Source: Dietzia lutea (lineage in GTDB: Bacteria; Actinomycetota; Actinomycetes; Mycobacteriales; Mycobacteriaceae). From it: a stretch of 64,000 nucleotides of DNA. The DNA is taken from contig NZ_CP015449.1 of NCBI RefSeq assembly GCF_003096075.1, positions 1-64,000 on the forward strand, given 5' to 3'. Positions 11,935-20,218 of this stretch are shown in pieces (position 1 is the first letter of the stretch; every line of letters starts with the position of its first letter). The notes under the pieces were generated by a model, which worked only from the letters and a program-made list of their open reading frames with translations, was not told the DNA's origin and did no database searches. Position numbers and translations under genes: made by a program.

Positions 11935-14163
11935 TCAGCCCCTCGCCGACGGGCCCTCGCCGACGGCGCCGACGCGGGTGGCGTCATTGATCGGCGGGAC
12001 GACCACGGAGTTCTGACCGGGCGACGGGGCCGCGGCGGCCCTGGCGGCCCTCGGGAGAGCGCGGGCGGCGACGGCCGGGTCCTCCGCGTCCTCGTCCGGG
12101 GTGAGGAACCCGACGTCGTCTCCGAGCTCGAAGGTGACCTCGCCGCCCACGGGAACCGTCACCCAGCCTGACTTGGACCCGGCGTAGGCCTCGCCGTCGA
12201 AGGCGGAGTCACTGCCGGTGGTGACCGGGACTTCGACCGAGGCGGCACCGCCGTTCTCGATCACGAGCGTGGAGCCGCGGACGGTGGCCGTGACGGAGTC
12301 CGCCGCGTCCGCCCAGGCGGCGCGCCGTTGCATCTCGCGTCCCAGCTCGGCGTGCGAGGGGTTGAGCAGCGGTGCGGACCGGTCGTTGAACAGCGCGCGG
12401 TAGTCGCGGACCATCGTGTCCAACACCGGGTAGAGGATGCGGTCTCCGGTGATGTTGGACTGGTGGACGTAGTGCGGCCGCGGGTCCATGCTCAGCGCGT
12501 GGCTGAGCGCGTGCCGGGCCTCCTGCGGGACGATGTAGTCGTCGAAGCCGGTCTCCAGGGGCAATGGAGCGGGCAGGCAGGTCGAGGCGGCGTTCGTCTC
12601 GCAGATCCCGGAACCGCCCTGGTTCGACCTGGTGTAGATCCAGTTGTACTCGTCGACCGCGTTCTCCTTGGTCGAGGTGTTGTAGTAGATGTTCATCGGG
12701 TGGCGCGGAACCGTGAGCGCGTCTCCGAGCGGCCGCTGGTTCGGCTCGACCGACGCGTCGCCGGCGATCCAGGTGATGCCGGTGTCGGCCAGCGCGGGCG
12801 CGAGAGCCGAATTGTCGCGCCCGGCGGGTCCCGACGCCGTGCCCGAGTGCTGACCCGTGACGAGTTCAGTGGGGTTGAGTGGGACGTCGTTCTCCCGCGC
12901 CCAGTCGATGTTCTGCTGGATCTGCGCGGTGATCTCCGCCCGGCCGAGGTCGTCCAGGTTGGTGTGGTCCCACGTGTGGTTGATCCACCGCAGCTGGTTC
13001 TTCGCCGCGAGCAGGGCGCCGGTGAGCTCGTCGTCGCCCGCGCCGAAGGCGTTGAAGGTCATGTCCAGTTCGATGCCGTTCGAATCCTCCCAGCTCGTGG
13101 CCACGCCGACATCGGAGGCGACCATGCGGGACTCGGTGAGGGCCCCGTCTTCGGGCTCACCGTTGCAGTTCACCCCGAACGTGCAGTTGCCGGTGGCGTT
13201 CCACTCGTCGTCAGCGAGGAAGACGTCGTCGACCTGAACGTTGAACACGTTGCGGTAGAGCGACGTCGACACGCCGCGGGTGAGCCACGTGACGATCCCG
13301 TGGGAGAGCGCCTTGAAGTGGTGCTGGTACTGGTTCATCGCGACGGTCATCACGAGGCGCTCGCGAGTGCCCTGGGTGTGGACGCCCATCATCACGCCGG
13401 CACCGCCGCCGGACGGGCCCGTCAGCAGGGGTACGAACTGCGCGCCCGCAGCCGGCGTCGCGGCGTAGCCCCACGACTCGGCCACCGTCGAGCTCAGATC
13501 CTCGAAGCGCAGGGGGCCGTCGAGGTAGGACCACTCGCCGGAGAGTGCTCCCGCGGTCAGCGTGGCGGTGGTGGCGTCGAAGCTGGTGCCGCTGGTGGTC
13601 GGCACGAGGCCGACCTCCGCCACCGGCGCGACGTTCGCGGACACCTCGCGGATACCGTAGTCGGTGGTGAACTGGTCGATCACCGCGTTCTCCGCCGGGG
13701 TCAGCCCGGTGCGATCGGCGGCCACGGAGACGATGCCCATGTAGCGCGCGGTCTTGGTCGCGTCGTCGGCGAGCATCGCCCGGGTGATGGCCTGTCGGCC
13801 GGTCGCTGTGACGTTGATTCGGTCCACTTCGACGCCCTCGGCGGCCAGCCGCGTGGCGAACGCCTCGCCGCTGAAGTCTCCGTCGTCGAGGACCAGGACC
13901 CGGAGCTCGACCGTCGCCTGGGCGGCGGAGGGCGGTGGGGTCGTGGTCGGGGTGGTGCTGGAGGTCGGCGTCGTGCTCGACGCGGGCGGTGTGGACCCGC
14001 CTGATCCGGATGATCCGAGAGACCCGGTCTGGGCGGTGGCGATACCCACCAGCGGAGCGGTGATGGCGCCGGTCACGGCGAGAGCGGTGACCGCGCGGAG
14101 ACCCGATCGCTGCAGAGGCGAGAGCCCCCGGCTCGAGCCACCGCGCGCAGCGGTGTTGAACAT
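11935..14163 (-). CDS. Secreted Agd3-like polysaccharide deacetylase
   Basis: A 742-residue exported protein: N-terminal signal (residues 1-45, ending near GIATAQ), a Ser/Thr/Pro linker (46-80), then a multidomain body. Metal-binding and catalytic candidates are the Asp pair in NVQVDDVF (D312, D313), the His pair in NHTWDHTN (H396, H400) and H439 in TGQHSG, followed by a C-terminal beta domain. The order resembles Agd3 (family CE18), which removes acetyl groups from GalNAc residues of galactosaminogalactan, and the deacetylase part of PelA. ATG at 14163 is preceded by CAGGGA. First gene of the operon, behind a long structured leader. Family call is from motif recognition only. Confidence 0.75.
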   Translation of the reverse strand: MFNTAARGGSSRGLSPLQRSGLRAVTALAVTGAITAPLVGIATAQTGSLGSSGSGGSTPPASSTTPTSSTTPTTTPPPSAAQATVELRVLVLDDGDFSGEAFATRLAAEGVEVDRINVTATGRQAITRAMLADDATKTARYMGIVSVAADRTGLTPAENAVIDQFTTDYGIREVSANVAPVAEVGLVPTTSGTSFDATTATLTAGALSGEWSYLDGPLRFEDLSSTVAESWGYAATPAAGAQFVPLLTGPSGGGAGVMMGVHTQGTRERLVMTVAMNQYQHHFKALSHGIVTWLTRGVSTSLYRNVFNVQVDDVFLADDEWNATGNCTFGVNCNGEPEDGALTESRMVASDVGVATSWEDSNGIELDMTFNAFGAGDDELTGALLAAKNQLRWINHTWDHTNLDDLGRAEITAQIQQNIDWARENDVPLNPTELVTGQHSGTASGPAGRDNSALAPALADTGITWIAGDASVEPNQRPLGDALTVPRHPMNIYYNTSTKENAVDEYNWIYTRSNQGGSGICETNAASTCLPAPLPLETGFDDYIVPQEARHALSHALSMDPRPHYVHQSNITGDRILYPVLDTMVRDYRALFNDRSAPLLNPSHAELGREMQRRAAWADAADSVTATVRGSTLVIENGGAASVEVPVTTGSDSAFDGEAYAGSKSGWVTVPVGGEVTFELGDDVGFLTPDEDAEDPAVAARALPRAARAAAAPSPGQNSVVVPPINDATRVGAVGEGPSARG

Positions 14164-14735
14164 ATTTATCCCTGTTGTAGTGCCGCCACTCCCGATCCCC
14201 CTCGGGAGTGGCGGCGTCCCCCCGGGGATCCGGACTCTCGCCCCGATCCCCTCGCACGGTGCTCCGTGCGACAGGGAAAGTGTGCGCCCGGTGACCGGGC
14301 CACACAACAGTCCTAGCAGGACTATCTCCCAAGAAAATCCCTTTACTATAAGTCAGCCCTTATTTAAGCAATCAGTTGCGATCGGGCGATGGAGGGGAGT
14401 GGTTAGCGGACGCGTCACATACGGGTAAATGTGTCCAACGTGCTGTGATCACGGCGTTCACACTGAAAAACCAGGTGCTGAGGCCTGGCTGGGCGCGCTC
14501 CGCATGCTGAGAAGACGGGATGCTAGCTGAGAACTGGACGGTAAGCCAGTTATGTCGTACGTTTACCGCCCGCTCAGCGGACACCGGGTAGTCGGATGGT
14601 GGCCGACATCACCGAATCGTGGGGGGGCCTTCCAACGCCGTCGGATCGAGTCGTCCGGAGGCGGCGCGAGGCGCCCTTCAGGGGCGCACGGGGTCGCCGC
14701 CGATGCGCGTGAGTTGATACGGGCGTGACGCGATC
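14164..14735. other. Leader and promoter region of the exopolysaccharide operon
   Basis: This 572-base stretch has no convincing gene. Read on the minus strand towards the deacetylase gene, it contains three hairpins (14182-14215, 14252-14271, 14281-14304), a short inverted repeat AGTCCT/AGGACT (14309-14323), and a candidate promoter with -35 TTGCTT (14366-14371) and -10 TATAGT (14345-14350), spacing a short 15. This would give a leader of about 170 bases. The AT-richer segment 14320-14375 contrasts with the surrounding GC-rich DNA. Nothing clear is seen in 14400-14735. Confidence 0.5.
14182..14215 (-). promoter_or_regulatory. Perfect 14-bp hairpin just upstream of the deacetylase ribosome site
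   Basis: Arms 14182-14195 and 14202-14215 are perfectly complementary (GCCGCCACTCCCGA), with a six-base loop. It ends 18 bases before the ATG, directly upstream of the ribosome site. It lacks a U-tract, so it looks more like a translational or RNA-stability element than a terminator. Confidence 0.6.
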
Positions 14736-15452
14736 TCAGCCAGGGGACCCTGTTCCCGGGGTCCCGAACGCGCGGCTGATCAGATCCGACTCCGCGGTGT
14801 CGAGGTAGTGCTCCATCTCGGCGGCCGCGTCCTCGTAGCGCCCCTCCTCGAGCAATGCGACCAGCGCCCCGTTGCGCTCGACGTAAGCACGGTGGAAGTC
14901 CATCGGGGAGTCCACCTGGGCGAACGCGAGACGGAGTTCCGCGCTGAGCCGGTCCATGAGAGCCGTGAGCCGTTTGCTGTCGCAGAGGGCGGTGATGGCG
15001 GAGTGGAACCGGACGTCGGCGGTGCCCATCGCCACCGGGTTGTCCTCGGCGAGCGCCGAGGTCGCCTCGGCGACCGCCTCACGGAGCTCGTCGAGGAGTT
15101 CCCCGGGAGCCTCGGACGCGCGGCGAACCGCCTCCACCTCGACGAGGCGACGGATCCGATAGACGTCTCGCACATCGTCGAGGGTGAGTGCCCGGACGAA
15201 CACGCCACGGTGCGGACGACGCTCGACCAGGCCCTCGGCTTCCAGAATTCGGAGCACCTCCCGAAGGGTGTTGCGGGAGACGTCCAAGCGCTCGGCCAGG
15301 GCGGATTCGCCGAGCCGGGAACCGGGCGGGAGCTCACCACACACAAGGAATTCCCGAAGGGAATCGGCGATGACGTCGAGAGTGCCGAGCCGGCGAGTCC
15401 GGAGGAAGCGACGTGCGATCGCGTCCACGTCCACGTCGTCTGGGACGGACAT
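14736..15452 (-). CDS. GntR family regulator, FadR/FCD subfamily
   Basis: A 238-residue transcription factor with an N-terminal winged helix-turn-helix (ADSLREFLVCGELPPGSRLG followed by ALAERLDVSRNTLREVLRIL, about residues 30-75) and a C-terminal FCD helical effector domain (about 90-220) with Asp/His positions typical of metal-containing FadR-like sensors (RFHSAITALCD). ATG at 15452 is chosen because a perfect AGGAGG lies seven bases upstream; a GTG at 15470 has no such site. It is divergent from the oxoprolinase locus and probably controls it in response to a pathway metabolite. Confidence 0.88.
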   Translation of the reverse strand: MSVPDDVDVDAIARRFLRTRRLGTLDVIADSLREFLVCGELPPGSRLGESALAERLDVSRNTLREVLRILEAEGLVERRPHRGVFVRALTLDDVRDVYRIRRLVEVEAVRRASEAPGELLDELREAVAEATSALAEDNPVAMGTADVRFHSAITALCDSKRLTALMDRLSAELRLAFAQVDSPMDFHRAYVERNGALVALLEEGRYEDAAAEMEHYLDTAESDLISRAFGTPGTGSPG

Positions 15453-15472
15453 CGCCCCTCCTGTTCTCACGT

Positions 15473-15498
15473 CGGAGTACCGGGTCCGGAGTACCGGG
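15473..15498. promoter_or_regulatory. Direct repeat in the regulator-transporter intergenic region
   Basis: CGGAGTACCGGG occurs at 15473-15484 and again at 15487-15498, a 14-base period. It lies just upstream of the GntR start and could be an operator for autoregulation. Function is a guess from position. Confidence 0.35.
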
Positions 15499-15537
15499 CC
15501 GCTCCCTGGAACCTACCTCCTCGGCTCACGACGGGTA

Positions 15538-15565
15538 TTGCGCAGGGCCGGAGAATCAGTAGTAT
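15538..15565 (+). promoter_or_regulatory. Candidate promoter of the oxoprolinase operon
   Basis: TTGCGC (15538-15543), a 16-base spacer and TAGTAT (15560-15565) form a reasonable promoter. An inverted repeat GTGAC-TGCT-GTCAC (15585-15598) lies just downstream, a plausible place for repressor binding. Confidence 0.45.
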
Positions 15566-15615
15566 CGTTCAACAATCCAAGAGGGTGACTGCTGTCACAC
15601 ACGAAGGGAACCGCC

Positions 15616-16860
15616 ATGGGCGCGACGGAATCAGCGGCCGGGAGGGCCGAAACGACATCGGGCGAGAGTGGGCGTTCGACGTCGACGCGAACCGTCCTCA
15701 TGGGCGCGATGTTCCTCATGGCCACGTCGGCGGTCGGCCCGGGATTCATCACCCAGACCACCAGCTTCACGGTCCAGCTCGGCGCGGCGTTCGCCTTCGC
15801 GATCGTCATCTCGATTCTCGCGGACATCGCCGTTCAGATGAACGTGTGGCGTGTGCTGGGCGTGTCCGGCTTGCGGGCCAACGAACTCGCGAACACGGTC
15901 CTCCCCGGCCTGGGCTGGGTGCTCGCGCTCCTGGTCTTCGCCGGAGGGTTGGTCTTCAACATCGGCAACATCGCGGGCACCGGGCTGGGCGCCAACGCGA
16001 TGCTGGGGCTCGACCCGACACTGGGCGCGGTGATCACCAGTGCGTTCGCCGTGGTGATCTTCCTCGTCAAGTGGGCGGGAGCGGCCCTGGACCGCGTCGT
16101 GGTGGGGCTCGGCGTACTGATGATCGCCCTGATGCTCTGGGTGGCCTTCACGTCGAACCCTCCGGTCGGTGATGCGCTGCGAAACACCGTCCTCCCGGAG
16201 AAGATCGACGCGCTCGTCATCACCACGCTGATCGGGGGCACGGTCGGCGGCTACATCACCTATGCCGGAGCCCACCGGCTCGTCGACTCGGGAGTCACCG
16301 GGCCCGAGAACGTCCGGACGATCACCCGCAGCTCGGTGATCGGAATCATCGTCACCGGCGTGATGCGGGCGCTGCTGTTCCTCGCGATTCTCGGCGTGGT
16401 CGCCGGCGGGGCCGTTCTCTCCGCGGACAACACCGCCGCGAGCGCGTTCGAGCACGCGGCCGGCCAGGTCGGACTCAGGATGTTCGGCATCATCTTCTGG
16501 GCGGCCGCGCTGACCTCGGTGATCGGCGCGTCCTATACGACGGTGTCTTTCCTGACCACGCAGAAGGTCCGACCGAGGGTGCGGAATGCCATGACGGTCG
16601 GGTTCATCCTCGTGTGTCTGGTGCTGTTCCTCGTCCTGGGCCAGGCTCCGCAGACCCTGCTCATCTTCGCGGGCGCCTTCAACGGCGTGATCCTGCCCCT
16701 GGGGTTCACGGTGATCCTCTGGGCGGCCTGGCGTCGGCGCGACCTGCTGCAGGGGTACACCTATCCGGTCTGGCTGCTGGCGCTCGGTGTCCTCGTCTGG
16801 CTGCTCACCATCTGGCTGGGCGTGCAGGCCCTGCAGGGGATCGGTGAGCTGTGGACCTGA
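15616..16860 (+). CDS. NRAMP-related carrier of the oxoprolinase locus (YcsG-like)
   Basis: A 414-residue integral membrane protein with about 11 hydrophobic segments, related to NRAMP divalent-metal carriers. The two metal-site motifs are absent: the DPGN of TM1 is GPGF (41-44), and the MPH region of TM6 reads GGYITYAGAHR (about 211-221). Homologues such as Bacillus YcsG sit in 5-oxoprolinase operons, so this probably carries an organic substrate or a different ion, not manganese. ATG at 15616 follows GAAGGGA. It precedes pxpA by 49 bases and likely heads the operon. Confidence 0.8.
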   Translation: MGATESAAGRAETTSGESGRSTSTRTVLMGAMFLMATSAVGPGFITQTTSFTVQLGAAFAFAIVISILADIAVQMNVWRVLGVSGLRANELANTVLPGLGWVLALLVFAGGLVFNIGNIAGTGLGANAMLGLDPTLGAVITSAFAVVIFLVKWAGAALDRVVVGLGVLMIALMLWVAFTSNPPVGDALRNTVLPEKIDALVITTLIGGTVGGYITYAGAHRLVDSGVTGPENVRTITRSSVIGIIVTGVMRALLFLAILGVVAGGAVLSADNTAASAFEHAAGQVGLRMFGIIFWAAALTSVIGASYTTVSFLTTQKVRPRVRNAMTVGFILVCLVLFLVLGQAPQTLLIFAGAFNGVILPLGFTVILWAAWRRRDLLQGYTYPVWLLALGVLVWLLTIWLGVQALQGIGELWT

Positions 16861-16909
16861 ACACGGTGACCCATGACCAGGGCGGACCCATCCCACGAAA
16901 GGCGGACCG

Positions 16910-17701
16910 ATGACGACCAGCATCAACAGACCAGAAATCGATCTCAACGCCGACCTGGGAGAGTCTTTCGGGCAGTGGACGACGGGTGACGACGAGGCGA
17001 TGCTCGACGTGGTCACCTCGGCGAACATCGCCTGTGGATTCCACGCCGGGGACCCGATCGGCATGAGGCGGACGTGCCGGGCGGCGGTGGAGCGCGGTGT
17101 GGTCCCGGGAGCACACGTCGGATACCGTGACCTCGCCGGGTTCGGGCGCCGCTTCATGGACATCGCCCCTGACGAACTGGAGGCCGACGTCCTCTACCAG
17201 CTGGGTGCCCTGGACGGCATGTGCAGGTCACTTGGCGGAGCGCTCCGGTACGTCAAGCCGCACGGAGCGCTGTACCACCGCGCCTCGACCGACCCCGTCC
17301 AGGCGGCGGCGGTGGCGGACGCGGTGGTCGCGCACGACCCGGCGCTGACCATGGTGGGGCTCCCGGGATCTCGCCTCCTCGAGGCGGCGCGGGAACGTGG
17401 GCTGTCGATTGTCGGAGAGGCCTTCGCCGATCGGGCCTACAACCCTGACGGGAGCCTGGTCAGTCGGCGTGAGCCGGGCGCCGTCGTCCACGATGCGGAC
17501 TCGGTCGCGCACCGCGTGGTCGCCCTGGCCTCGACCGGTCGTATGAGGGCTGTCGACGGAACGGAGATCGAGCTCGACGCGGACACCGTCTGCATCCACG
17601 GTGATTCGCCCGGCGCCGTGGCGATGGCACGCGCGGTCCGGGCAGCCCTGGACGAGGCGGGGATCGCGGTTCGCCCGTTCATGGCGGGAGCCCCGGCGTG
17701 A
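16910..17701 (+). CDS. pxpA: 5-oxoprolinase subunit A (LamB/YcsF family)
   Basis: PxpA works with PxpB and PxpC in ATP-dependent opening of 5-oxoproline (pyroglutamate) to glutamate. The 263-residue protein has the family signature [12 protein letters not shown] (10-21), [12 protein letters not shown] (38-49), [25 protein letters not shown] and the late CIHGDSPGA. Length is normal for the family. Its last four bases overlap the next gene (GTGA). Confidence 0.95.
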   Translation: MTTSINRPEIDLNADLGESFGQWTTGDDEAMLDVVTSANIACGFHAGDPIGMRRTCRAAVERGVVPGAHVGYRDLAGFGRRFMDIAPDELEADVLYQLGALDGMCRSLGGALRYVKPHGALYHRASTDPVQAAAVADAVVAHDPALTMVGLPGSRLLEAARERGLSIVGEAFADRAYNPDGSLVSRREPGAVVHDADSVAHRVVALASTGRMRAVDGTEIELDADTVCIHGDSPGAVAMARAVRAALDEAGIAVRPFMAGAPA

Positions 17702-18528
17702 AGCGGGGCGGCGTCACCCCGGCCGAGGTGAGCCCGGACGAGCTGAGCCGGGCGGAGGCCACCCCTGCCGAGGCGCGGCGACTGTTCCGTGCCGGCCTCG
17801 TGACCCCGACCGCGGGTTGGTGTCGGGGGTTCGCGCAGGCGAACCTCCTCGCCGTGCCGAGGTCGATGGCGTTCGACGCGCTGCTGTTCGCCCAGCGCAA
17901 TCCCGGGGCGTGTCCGGTGCTCGACGTGATCGACTCCGGTGAGGTCACGGGCGCGGTCCTCGGGGAGCACGCGGACGTGAGGACCGACGCGCCCGCCTAC
18001 CGGATCTGGCGGGACGGAGAGCTGGCCGAGGAGGTCACCGACGCACGCGAGTGGTGGACGGACGACATGGTGGGCCTGCTCATCGGGTGCTCGTTCACCT
18101 TCGAGCACCCTCTTGTCGAAGCCGGCGTGCCGGTGCGGCATCTCGACGCCGCCCGCAACGTCCCGATGTACCGGACGAACCGGCCGTGCCGCCCCGCGGG
18201 ACGACTCCGTGGGGACCTCGTCGTCTCCCTGCGGATGATCCCGGAGGACCGGGTCGCGGAAGCGGTGAGCATCTCGGCGAGGTTCCCGGCCGTCCACGGC
18301 GCGCCAGTCCACGTGGGCGATCCCGCGGCCCTGGGGATCGCGGACCCGGACTCACCCGACTTCGGCGACCCGCCGGTGTCGGAAGACGGGGACGTGCCGG
18401 TGTTCTGGGCGTGCGGGGTCACACCCCAGGTGATGATCATGGAGTCCCGGCCCCCGCTGGCGATCACCCACGCCCCCGGCCACATGCTCATCACGGACAC
18501 CCCCGACCACGATTTCGCGGTGCCGTGA
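17698..18528 (+). CDS. DUF1445 putative hydro-lyase (YcsI-like, D-glutamate cyclase-related)
   Basis: A 276-residue protein of the DUF1445 family. Conserved stretches include [17 protein letters not shown] (about 36-52), [21 protein letters not shown] and the C-terminal FWACGVTPQ with [12 protein letters not shown]. Members are annotated as hydro-lyases and are related to D-glutamate cyclase, which fits a role in pyroglutamate or glutamate interconversion. GTG at 17698 overlaps pxpA by four bases, and its TGA shares a base with the next ATG, so it is cotranslated with the oxoprolinase subunits. Confidence 0.88.
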   Translation: MKRGGVTPAEVSPDELSRAEATPAEARRLFRAGLVTPTAGWCRGFAQANLLAVPRSMAFDALLFAQRNPGACPVLDVIDSGEVTGAVLGEHADVRTDAPAYRIWRDGELAEEVTDAREWWTDDMVGLLIGCSFTFEHPLVEAGVPVRHLDAARNVPMYRTNRPCRPAGRLRGDLVVSLRMIPEDRVAEAVSISARFPAVHGAPVHVGDPAALGIADPDSPDFGDPPVSEDGDVPVFWACGVTPQVMIMESRPPLAITHAPGHMLITDTPDHDFAVP

Positions 18529-19208
18529 TGGCCGCCGAGATAAACTCCGCGTCCCCGACCGCGCAGGTGCTGCCCTACGGGCCGGCCGCGCACCTCATCG
18601 AGGTGGCCGACACGGCCGCGGCGACGGCGCTGGCGGCGGCGTTGCGGGCGGCAGCGGTGGTGGAGACATCGGCGGTGAAGGGGGGTCTCGCCGGCCGTGT
18701 CGTCGACATCGTCCCGGCCGCGCGCACCGTGCTCGTGACCACCGACGGGTCCCCGGCCGCCGCGGCCGCGGTCCGCGACGCGGTGGACTCGTGGTCCCCC
18801 GCCGACCTCGCCGACATCGGGGGCCGGCTGCACGAGATTCCGGTGATCTACGACGGGCCGGACCTCGAGGCGGTCGCGGACGCCACCGGAATGGCGTCCG
18901 AGGACGTGGTCGCCGCGCACGCGGGCGCCGAGTACACGGTCGCGTTCGGCGGGTTCAGCCCCGGGTTCTGCTATCTCACCGGGCTGCCGCCCGTGCTCCA
19001 CCTGCCGCGCCGACCGGATCCGCGTACCGAGGTGCCGACGGGGTCGGTGGGCGTGGCCGGCGAGTTCTCGGCGGTGTACCCGAGGCCGTCTCCCGGCGGG
19101 TGGAACCTCATCGGGACGGCTCAGGTGCCGATGTGGGACTCGTCGTGGGAGCGGCCGAACCTCCTCGCGCCCGGGGACACCGTGAGGTTCGTGCCGTGTC
19201 AGGGATGA
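18528..19208 (+). CDS. pxpB: 5-oxoprolinase subunit B (KipI-like)
   Basis: A 226-residue AHS1/KipI-family protein, one of two subunits that activate 5-oxoproline with ATP. Signature stretches are the HEIPVIYDGPDL region (about 104), GFSPGFCYLTGLP and RTEVPTGSVGVAG (about 168), GGWNLIGTAQVPMWD, and the C-terminal LLAPGDTVRFVP. ATG at 18528 overlaps the preceding TGA by one base (TGATG). Bacillus KipI also inhibits the sporulation kinase KinA; there is no reason to expect that here. Confidence 0.93.
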   Translation: MAAEINSASPTAQVLPYGPAAHLIEVADTAAATALAAALRAAAVVETSAVKGGLAGRVVDIVPAARTVLVTTDGSPAAAAAVRDAVDSWSPADLADIGGRLHEIPVIYDGPDLEAVADATGMASEDVVAAHAGAEYTVAFGGFSPGFCYLTGLPPVLHLPRRPDPRTEVPTGSVGVAGEFSAVYPRPSPGGWNLIGTAQVPMWDSSWERPNLLAPGDTVRFVPCQG

Positions 19209-20089
19209 GCGGGGCGGGCCGGGACCCGCGCGGCGGGTTGCGCGTCCTCACCGCGGGGCCGTTGACGACGATCCAGGACCTGGGACGCGCCGGACACATG
19301 GACGTCGGCGTGGCCACCAGCGGCGCGCTGGATGCACGGTCGCACCGCCTGGCCAACCGACTGGTGGGCAACGCCGAGTCGTGCGCCACCCTCGAGGTGA
19401 CGTTCGGCGGGCTCGAGGTGGAGTTCGGGCGCCCCGCGGCGATCGCGGTCACGGGAGCCGACGCGACGCTCGTCGTCGACGGGAGGACCGAAGGGCTGAA
19501 CGCACGGATCCGCGTACGCCGTGGCTCCCGCGTGCGGATCGGCGCACCCCGTGCGGGGGTCCGCTCGTATCTCGCCGTGTCGGGGGGTGTCGACGCACCG
19601 GAGCTGTACGGGAGTCGGTCCACCGATCTGCTGTCGGGACTCGGGCCGGAGCCGGTGACGGACGGCGACCACGTGGCGCTGTGTGACGACGACGAGGTGA
19701 GCCCTCCCGACGTCGAGCTCGCGCCGGTGGCGCCGATCGGGCACGTGTGGACGGTCCGGTTGCACAGGGGGCCGCGGGTCGACTTCTTCGCCGACGGCGA
19801 GTTCGAGGCGTTGTGTTCCCGTCCGTACCGGGTGGACCCGCGTTCGAACCGGGTGGGACTGCGCCTCGACGGGGAGCCGCTCCGAAGGGTGGACAGGGGC
19901 GAGCTGCCGAGCGAGGGCATCGCCGACGGGGCGGTCGAGGTGCCGGGGGACGGCAGACCTCTGGTGTTCCTGGCCGACCACCCCACCACCGGCGGCTACC
20001 CGGTGATCGCGGTGGTCGACCCGGAGGATCTCCCGCTGCTGGGCCAGGCCGGTCCCGGTGACGAGGTGCGCTTCCGACCGGCGCCGTAG
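19205..20089 (+). CDS. pxpC: 5-oxoprolinase subunit C (KipA-like)
   Basis: A 294-residue AHS2/KipA-family biotin-dependent carboxyltransferase-like protein that pairs with PxpB. It begins with LRVLTAGPLTTIQDLGRAGH (about residues 11-30) and has the family stretches SYLAVSGGVDAP, SRSTDLLSGLG, RVDPRSNRVGLRLDG and FLADHPTTGGYPVI. ATG at 19205 overlaps the pxpB stop (ATGA); a GTG three codons earlier is possible. It ends the oxoprolinase operon, 129 bases before gyrA. Confidence 0.93.
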   Translation: MSGAGRDPRGGLRVLTAGPLTTIQDLGRAGHMDVGVATSGALDARSHRLANRLVGNAESCATLEVTFGGLEVEFGRPAAIAVTGADATLVVDGRTEGLNARIRVRRGSRVRIGAPRAGVRSYLAVSGGVDAPELYGSRSTDLLSGLGPEPVTDGDHVALCDDDEVSPPDVELAPVAPIGHVWTVRLHRGPRVDFFADGEFEALCSRPYRVDPRSNRVGLRLDGEPLRRVDRGELPSEGIADGAVEVPGDGRPLVFLADHPTTGGYPVIAVVDPEDLPLLGQAGPGDEVRFRPAP

Positions 20090-20154
20090 CGGGCGCCGTG
20101 GTGGGGCGTTGACCCGGCACCCCCGCGCGCCCGACCCTGCGTTTCCGCTGGTCC

Positions 20155-20164
20155 TATAGACTGG
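20155..20164 (+). promoter_or_regulatory. Candidate -10 region of the gyrA promoter
   Basis: TATAGACTGG lies 54 bases before the gyrA ATG and shares TAGACTGG with the gyrB upstream region. It gives gyrA its own promoter, needed because gyrB is 12.9 kb away. Confidence 0.45.
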
Positions 20165-20218
20165 TGGGGTCGAAGCGTGCCCGGTGGCGCTGCTTCGAGC
20201 GCGACAGAAGAGGAGCCC

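Noticed and set aside
14372-14584. Possible 70-residue gene upstream of the deacetylase operon
   Set aside because: No ribosome site, no family pattern, and it overlaps the likely promoter.
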